A stretch of DNA of 64,000 nucleotides from Arenicola marina (lineage: Eukaryota; Annelida; Polychaeta; Arenicolidae): positions 24,427,639 to 24,491,638 of the forward strand of contig OZ025263.1 of NCBI GenBank assembly GCA_964019135.1, given 5' to 3'. The position numbers and the translations under genes are program-made. Of the stretch, positions 58,123-64,000 are shown one piece after another (position 1 is the stretch's first letter; each line of letters begins with the position of its first letter). The notes beneath the pieces were generated by a model. That model was not told the DNA's origin, did not search any database, and saw only the letters and a program-made list of their open reading frames with translations.

Positions 58123-60429
58123 CTGTGGTTGGGGGCAGCAGTAGACGTCCCCGACGTACTTTCCGAGGGTGTGACAGTATTGGTTGTGGAAACTAGCGAC
58201 GTGGATGGATGTGTTGCGGTTGGTGTTGTTGTGGCGGTTGTAGTTTCAGTCGTAGTTGGTGTTGTTGTTGCTGTTGTTGTTTCAGTAGTGGTTGCCGTTG
58301 TCGTAGCCGTTGTAGTTTCAGTCGTGGTCGGTGTTGTTGTCGCCGTTGTGGTTTCAATCATGGTTGGTGTTGTAGTGGCTGTGGTTGTTTCAGTCGTGGT
58401 CGGTGTTGTTGTCGCCGTTGTGGTTTCAATCATGGTTGGTGTTGTAGTGGCTGTGGTTGTTTCAGTCGTGGTCGGTGTTGTTGTCGCCGTTGTAAAGTCA
58501 AAGTCATAAATGCCGTAGACACACATTTCGGCCCATATTTTCCGCGAATTTGTCTCGATCACTCTCAAAATCCCTGACGTGAGAAAGCAACACTAGACCA
58601 TTTTAATGATACTAAACTTACGTTTGTACTGCGAAGTTATCCTTTTTTAAGACACAAACAATATTTCTCCATGCTGACACTCCATTGGCAGCAGACACAC
58701 TTTCACAACTAGACTAAATCACAGATAATGAAAGGCTCTATAGTTGCCATGGCATACTCGTGGATGGTATAAATATAGAGCATGTATTGTTCAAAGCACG
58801 TTCGGCGCCATGGCAACCATCATTTTATGACGCGTGTTTTAGTATTTTGGCGACAGAGCGTTTTCTGCCAACGGAGTGTCAGCATGGAGAAATATTCTTT
58901 GTGTAATAAAAAAGGATAACATCGCATTACAAAGGTAAGTTTGGTATCATTAAAATGGTCTAGTGTTGCTTTCTCACGTCAGGGATTTTGAGAGTGAACG
59001 AGGCAAATTCGCGGAAAATATGGGCCGAAACGTGTGTCTACGGCATTTATGACTTTGACGTTAGTTCCAGTCATGGTCGCCGTTGTCGTAGCCGTTGGTG
59101 TTTCAGTCGTGGTCGGTGTTGTTGTCGCCGTTGTCGTTTCAGTCGTGGTCGGTGTTGTAGCTTTTGTTGTTGCAGTCGTGGTTGGTGTTGTTGTCGCCGT
59201 TGTTGTTTCAGTCGTGGTTGGTGTTGTTGTCGCTGTTGTAGTTTCAGTTGTGGTTGGTGTTGTTGTCGCCGTAGTATTGACAGTCGTGGTTGGTGTTGTT
59301 GCGGCTGTTGTTGTTTCGGTTGTGGTTGGCGTTGTGGTGGCAGTTGTTTTTTCAGTCGTTGTGGGTGTTGTAGTCACCGTTGTTGTTTCAGTCGTGGTTG
59401 GTGTTGTAGTGGCCGTTGTTGTTTCAGACGTGGTTGGTGTGGTAGAGGCCGTTGTTGTTTCAGTAGTGCTTAGTCTTGTAGTGGCGGTTGTACTTGCAGT
59501 CGTGGTTGGTGTTGTTGTCGCCGTTGTTGTTTCAGTCGTGGTTGGTGTTGTTGTGTCTGTTGTTGTTTCAGTCGTGGTCGCCGTTGACGTGGCCGTTGTT
59601 GTTTCAGTCGTGGTTGGTGTTGTCGTGGCCGTTGTTGTTTCAGTCGTGGTTGGTGTTGTTGTGGCCGTTGTTGTTTCAGTCGTGGTTGGTGTAGTTGTTA
59701 CTGTTGTCCCTGTGGTGGATTGACTCGTTGACCTAGTTGTCGTTTCCGTAGATGTTGTTCCAGTCACTGTCGTGAATGCTTCGGTTGTAGTTTTATTCCT
59801 TGTTGGAGTTATTGTGGCTGTTGTAGATTCTGTTGTGGTTGGTGTTGTGGTGACTGTGGTTGTGTCTGTTTTGGTTGGTGTTGTTGTGGCCGTTGTAGTT
59901 TCAGTCGTGGTTGGTGTTGTTGTCGCCGTTGTAGTTTCAGTTGTGGTTGGCGTTGTTGTGGCCGTTGTAGTTTCATTCGCGCTTGGTGTTGTTGTGGCCG
60001 TTGTAGTTTCAGTCGTGCTTGGTGTTGTTGTGGCCGTTGTAGTTTCAGTCGTGCTTGGTGTTGTTGTCGCCGTTGTAGTTTCAGTCGTGGTTGGTTTTGT
60101 TGTGGCTGTTGTCGTTTCAGTCGTGGTTGGTGATGTCGTAGCTGTTGTCGTTTCAGTCGTGGTTGGTGTTGTTGTGGCTGTGGCTGTTTCAGTCGTGGTT
60201 GGCGTTGTAGAGGCCGTTGTTGTTGCAGTAGTGGTCACCGTAGTTGTTTCAGTTGTGGTTGGTGTTGTCGTGACTGTTGTGTCTGTTGTGGTTGGTGTTG
60301 TCGTGACTGTGGTTGTGTCTGTTGTGGTTGGTGTTGTCGTGACTGTTGTTGTGTCTGTCGTGATTGGTGTTGTCGTCACTGTGGTGGTAGCGTAGCTAGA
60401 TACACTGGTGGTTTGCGTGGTTGTTGGAC
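58121..60429 (-). CDS. Mucin exon of TTTPTTTETTTA repeats, split by a MITE
   Basis: Acceptor ttttag at 60431-60430. 36-nt units TTTPTTTETTTA fill 58.2-58.5 and 59.06-60.4 kb, with a unique island (EAFTTVTGTTSTETTTRSTS) near 59.75 kb. A 567-bp foldback element plus a TA duplication lies inside. Without it the exon would be 1740 nt, a multiple of three, if the second GT of the (GT)n donor tract is used. Ends SESTSGTSTAAPNH. Confidence 0.7.
58495..59061. mobile_element. Foldback MITE with long terminal inverted repeats and TA target duplication
   Basis: The left arm (58495 to about 58.72 kb) starts aagtcaaagtcataaatgcc; the right arm ends with its inverse ggcatttatgactttgacgt at 59061. Arms of roughly 220 nt pair almost throughout, leaving a loop of about 100 nt. 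TA at 58493-58494 and 59062-59063 flanks it, as for Tc1/mariner-type elements. No transposase ORF. It sits inside the mucin exon. Confidence 0.88.
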
Positions 60430-60559
60430 CTAAAACGGAACGTCATCTGAATACTGTGCCCCGTGGACGTGAGGTTAGTGTGAGACTTTATATACACCAC
60501 TACACTACCAGTCGACCTCCACCGCGTGTGATGTATGTACAGACAACACCCAAGCATGG

Positions 60560-60705
60560 TGTTATGACACACGTACACGGCGACGGAAGATTACAAGACA
60601 TCACGTGACCGTGTTATGGCACACATACACGGCGATTACAAGACATCACGTGATTGTGTTATAGCACACGTACACGCCGACGAGTGATTACGAGACACCA
60701 CGTGA
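60560..60705. repeat. About 55-bp tandem repeat, 3 units
   Basis: Unit with gttatggcacacatacacgg and gattacaagacatcacgtga, just upstream of the acceptor region of the TTTP mucin exon. Confidence 0.85.
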
Positions 60706-62531
60706 GAACGTATCGGATTAAGTGAGAGAGCAGTAAACTACTGAACATTAATTCCATTCAGATTCTAGGGAGAGGATATAGCACGAGCGCCTAATGGTAG
60801 AGTATCGTGTCGTTATCGTGGCAAACTGGTTCTAGGCACCGAACTGGTGTTGGCTAGCTAGAATATATCTGCATCAGAGAACACGTGAGACGGGTGGCGC
60901 GCTATGCTGGGGGTGGGACGAGGGTGAAGGGCATACAATACACGGTAAGTATACAATAAGTTCAGCATGCTGCCGCCGGCGTAATCGCCAAGCCAGTGTC
61001 TCTGCGGACGGTGGCCGCAAGGCCGGCAATATGTTGAATGTAATGGACTATAGGCATTATTCATACGGTCCACATAACATATCCAGTGCTACTTTACAAC
61101 CCCATCCAGCGGAATATCATACATTCAAACTAAGGGTTGTGGGGTGGAGGAGAGGGGGGGGGGGGTCTATGGTAGATGAATGGTTATCTATTATATCATA
61201 TATGCTAAAGGATATATATTTATGTACTGACATATATAATTTATTAATGTGATATATCTTAATATTATATCATATGCTAAAGGATATATATCTAGATACT
61301 GACATACATAATCTATTCATGTGATGTATCTTGTATCTGTGATGTGACGTATGTTTTTCTACAAATACTAGCCAATAACAGCACTGTCTCACTTCGAGGG
61401 ATCTGTGCTGTCCTTAACCGTATTAGATACGCACTGAATGACGGAAAATCCTCGTGTTGTCTGTGTGTGTATTTAAAATGTGTGGCAGTAAAATATACAC
61501 ATATATATACGAAAAAACACAGGTTTTCGCCATCATCGACAAACGACGCACATGTCCAAAGCGGCGAAATATTTCTGCGCTGGCTGTACCAAACGGTTAA
61601 ATGGAGAATAAAGTGCACGACGTGCACATAATGCTATGGATATTAACAGCATCAGAGTGCAGCAAAGAAAGGGGTGTCTATGTCATGGTACCAGAGGTCA
61701 GAGGTCAATGGCATTACATAACACGTAAGGTCTACGATTGAGTTATCCACAGGTCGGCTGTTATTGCCTATGGGTCAAGGAGTCCGGCATAGGTATCTAC
61801 AGTGATTCGCCGTTCTTCCCGATCACGTGACTATGGTAAGACGGTAATTAATACATATTAATAAAAATATTAATAGATGATTCCTTATCCCTGATCTAAT
61901 GATTATAGCTAGGTCAGTCATTACTACTGTCGCGCTACAAGCTACGCAAAGTCTACGTGAGTTATTTTCTGCAATAAGTTTGTGTCTTACAGGTCACAGG
62001 TATACCGAACTCGCATAGCGAACACATATAATGTCAAGATCAAGCAGAACATGTTACTAAAGGCATACGTTTACATATACATAAATATATAAGTAATAAA
62101 TATTACATAACATCGAGATGAGTAACATTTCTAATAATTTTACTTGCCGATGGAACCAATTTATGCCAATTTATGTTGCGAGGTAGGCGGCCAGATATAA
62201 TGTGAGTACCTGTACACATTAACACAACATTTCCTAACGATGGGCATCTAAGTACAACTTTACAGACCACACCCTCGCCCCCCCCCCCCCCAATTTCCCT
62301 CATTGAAATTAACGAAACAATCAATAAATCAAAGCCCGCCACGTGGATATATAATCAACAGACAAAAATTATGTTTTATTCGATATCGGTAAATAAAAAA
62401 AGCAATACTTGTTCGTAAACAACACAGCACACATTAAGGTTAAATCAATGATAAGTCACAATATATTATGGCTCTATAAACAGGTCGGCATGGTTAATAC
62501 AGCATCAAATACAAGATATTATGTCACTTAC
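60706..62531. other. Intron, no exon recognised
   Basis: Contains a two-copy repeat of about 70 bp at 61.18-61.33 kb (atatgctaaaggatatatat) and G/C tracts at 61.15 and 62.28 kb. Confidence 0.6.
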
Positions 62532-62555
62532 TGGTTGTTTCTGTCGTGGATGCGG
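62532..62555 (-). CDS. 24-nt mucin microexon, most upstream exon seen
   Basis: Acceptor ctccag at 62557-62556, donor gtaagt at 62531 (perfect consensus). Reads ASTTETT with split codons at both ends, phase 1-1, like the other microexons. Its very small size keeps confidence moderate. Confidence 0.5.
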
Positions 62556-64000
62556 CTGGAGAAAGAAAACGCGCACGAAAACTGTGTGAGAACATTTGAG
62601 ACGACATACAACAAGGGTACCGACGCCTGGCCCAACCGAACACATCACTCAAGGGTACTGGCCAGGTGTCTGACACAGTGACATGATATCGAAAGTGTTC
62701 ACATAGGTGTTGGATAGACTTGGTCCAGATACAACAATTTAAATCTCAAGCAGCATTATATCTATATCAACAATATATCAATAAGGTGCTACGCAGGCTA
62801 TGCTAGTCGTAATATTTGACATCGCGTAGCAGGTTTGACAAACGGTGGCAGAAAGCAAGACAGTTGTCTGTATAAATGTTAACTACACTACATGTATACC
62901 TTTATGTATTAAAACTGGTATTTAATTTTATTGATTATAACAATTGCTATAATCATTGTGAATCTAAACCACCGGGTTATGAGTTAGTCAAATACCATTG
63001 TAGCAAATAGCTTAGCTGGCACCCTAGTATATCGCACACATGTGACCGATACGGTAGTCGGCATTGATTTACACTTATAACACCGCAGTGCCTATCATAC
63101 AAGTTAAACGCAAAAATAATCGCGAAAAAATTAATGTTAACAAAGGCGAGGCGCGAGCGAGCTGCCACATTAAGGTGACCTTAACCCTTTACGATATCAG
63201 CATATACCAGCAATATTAGAGGTTGTGACACAACACACAGGTTGTCTGAGCTTAAGCTGGGCTGGGTCACTCCCCTTTGACGGTAATCTGATCTGACCGT
63301 TCAACGTCTCTGATTGGCTGAGCCGTCGCAACACAGAATGTTGGAGTTAACAAACGCCGAGGTATATGTTCAACCATATGGACGGGGAGACATTAAGTCA
63401 TATCTCTTTAGAAGTGTGTTTGGTTTCTGCTCGTTTGTGGTTCCTGGGTAGAAACGCAGTTTTGGTTTATTTTGTTGCTATTTCTAAGCAATGCTTTGGG
63501 TTCACTTTGGGTCCATAATGCACACACTGCAACGTTTTTAGGATGTTATGAGATAACAAGACGCCTTGATAATAGATAATGCACATGTATATATCATCAA
63601 ATCAGTTTCTCTCACTCCTGTGGCATTAGTAGCACAATCAACAGATGGTCCAAAGTCTTTGCTTGTCATATCTAGGGCAGCAAAAATACAATCTTGAATA
63701 AACAGGTGACAAATCAAGACAGTATATATAAACAACGATCTTGGTAATTAGCCATACAAACCTGTTCGGGCCTCACTGATGGCATGTGTTGGCGATATAA
63801 GCGTGCCGCAGGTATATGCTTACATACATATACACCGATAACCCAACTATTTGTAATCAATCAAGGAATGCGGCGTAATTCTTAACAAGCGCAGTATATG
63901 GCCACATCAGAAGGAAGATGAGGAAGGCATGTAATCAATCAAGGAATGCGGCATAATTCTTAACAAGCGAAGTATATGGCCACATCAGAAGGAAGAGGAG
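62556..64000. other. Upstream intron to window end; 80-bp direct repeat at the edge
   Basis: No firm exon. From about 63.85 kb to the end two copies of a unit of about 80 bp (caatcaaggaatgcgg, cttaacaagcg, ggccacatcagaaggaag) lie in tandem and may continue beyond the window. Confidence 0.6.

Larger units (their letters stand above)
381..62555 (-). other. Large transmembrane mucin-like gene (MUC4-type domain plan), both ends outside the window
   Basis: Over 45 exons on the minus strand join into one reading frame. N to C the protein has Thr/Ser-rich mucin tracts, four cysteine-rich two-exon modules, EGF, NIDO, AMOP, VWD, a Cadg/Ig-like domain, about eight EGF-type exons, SEA, one membrane helix and a cytoplasmic tail. 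In known animals NIDO-AMOP-VWD-EGF-TM is the MUC4 arrangement: a membrane-tethered, heavily O-glycosylated surface protein. Phases were checked at most joins in the 3' half: codons split between exons give sensible residues, for example G+GC making the Gly of a VWD strand. No signal peptide exon, promoter, stop codon or poly(A) site was found, so the start and end lie outside. It could be two genes if the 5' mucin exons are no longer transcribed together with the 3' half; only transcripts can tell. Confidence 0.85.

Noticed and set aside
58129-60395. Plus-strand Val-rich ORFs (VVVGVVVAVVVS)
   Set aside because: Antisense of Thr-rich codons (ACA/ACN read backwards gives Val/Cys). Hydrophobic look is an artefact, not a membrane protein.
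60776-60850. tRNA-like sequence (gcgcctaatggtagag ... ggttctaggcacc)
   Set aside because: Weak A and B box resemblance, no convincing cloverleaf or acceptor stem pairing.
63616-63671. Possible 56-nt exon (DMTSKDFGPSVDCATNATG)
   Set aside because: Acceptor cctag and donor gtgaga exist, but the phase (1 in, 0 out) does not match the next exon and the composition is not mucin-like. Left unannotated.
1-64000. CRISPR array, bacterial operon, or virus-derived element
   Set aside because: The regular repeats have no spacers, genes are spliced, and no reverse transcriptase, integrase, capsid or envelope-like frame was seen.

Overview
The window is eukaryotic. Coding sequence is broken into short exons with GT...AG borders, introns make up most of the DNA, and there are tRNA-derived SINEs, MITE-like foldback elements and many minisatellites. 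No bacterial operon, rRNA, CRISPR array or viral element was seen. The protein domains suggest a marine invertebrate animal. Minisatellites that contain exon-intron junctions are, as I recall, known from amphioxus, so amphioxus is a reasonable but unproven guess.

Almost everything belongs to one very large gene on the minus strand, open at both window ends (last exon seen 381-530, first exon seen 62532-62555). I built the model from splice consensus, reading-phase continuity and domain logic. Nearly all exons are phase 1-1, and the joins read correctly across NIDO, AMOP, VWD and SEA. Protein order, N to C: Thr/Ser-rich mucin exons (62.5-28.3 kb); four copies of a two-exon cysteine-rich module, possibly LU-like (28.1-21.7 kb); a 27-nt microexon; one EGF (21.1 kb); NIDO (20.6-18.8 kb); AMOP (18.3-17.3 kb); VWD with a GDPH motif and its C-terminal extension (16.8-13.9 kb); a Cadg/Ig-like domain (13.5-12.7 kb); about eight EGF-type exons, several calcium-binding (11.4-4.6 kb); a three-exon SEA domain (3.9-2.2 kb); a transmembrane helix (1.6-1.3 kb); and a cytoplasmic tail (to 381). 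This is the MUC4-like NIDO-AMOP-VWD-EGF-TM plan with a SEA domain and cysteine-rich modules added.

The mucin half is the most dynamic part. Exons M1-M4 (28.3-36.2 kb) are open and multiples of three in length. Farther 5', most large mucin exons carry breaks: frameshifts (36.6-37.4, 43.6-44.0, 45.7-46.3, 51.6-52.2, 53.2-56.4 kb), in-frame stops, a probable lost acceptor (39.0 kb) and a foldback MITE inserted into an exon with a TA duplication (58.5-59.1 kb). One Thr-rich block (47.0-47.9 kb) lies on the opposite strand, facing its paralogue at 45.7-46.3 kb across a SINE. Short, length-divisible, phase 1-1 microexons lie between these blocks.

Introns hold the second striking theme. Minisatellites sit against exon borders, and in three cases the repeat unit includes the splice site and the adjoining exon edge, so decoy 5' or 3' splice sites occur in tandem (9.67-10.46, 19.62-19.97, 21.89-22.51 kb). 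Long antisense or alternate-frame ORFs over the repeats are by-products of repeat units whose length is a multiple of three, not genes.
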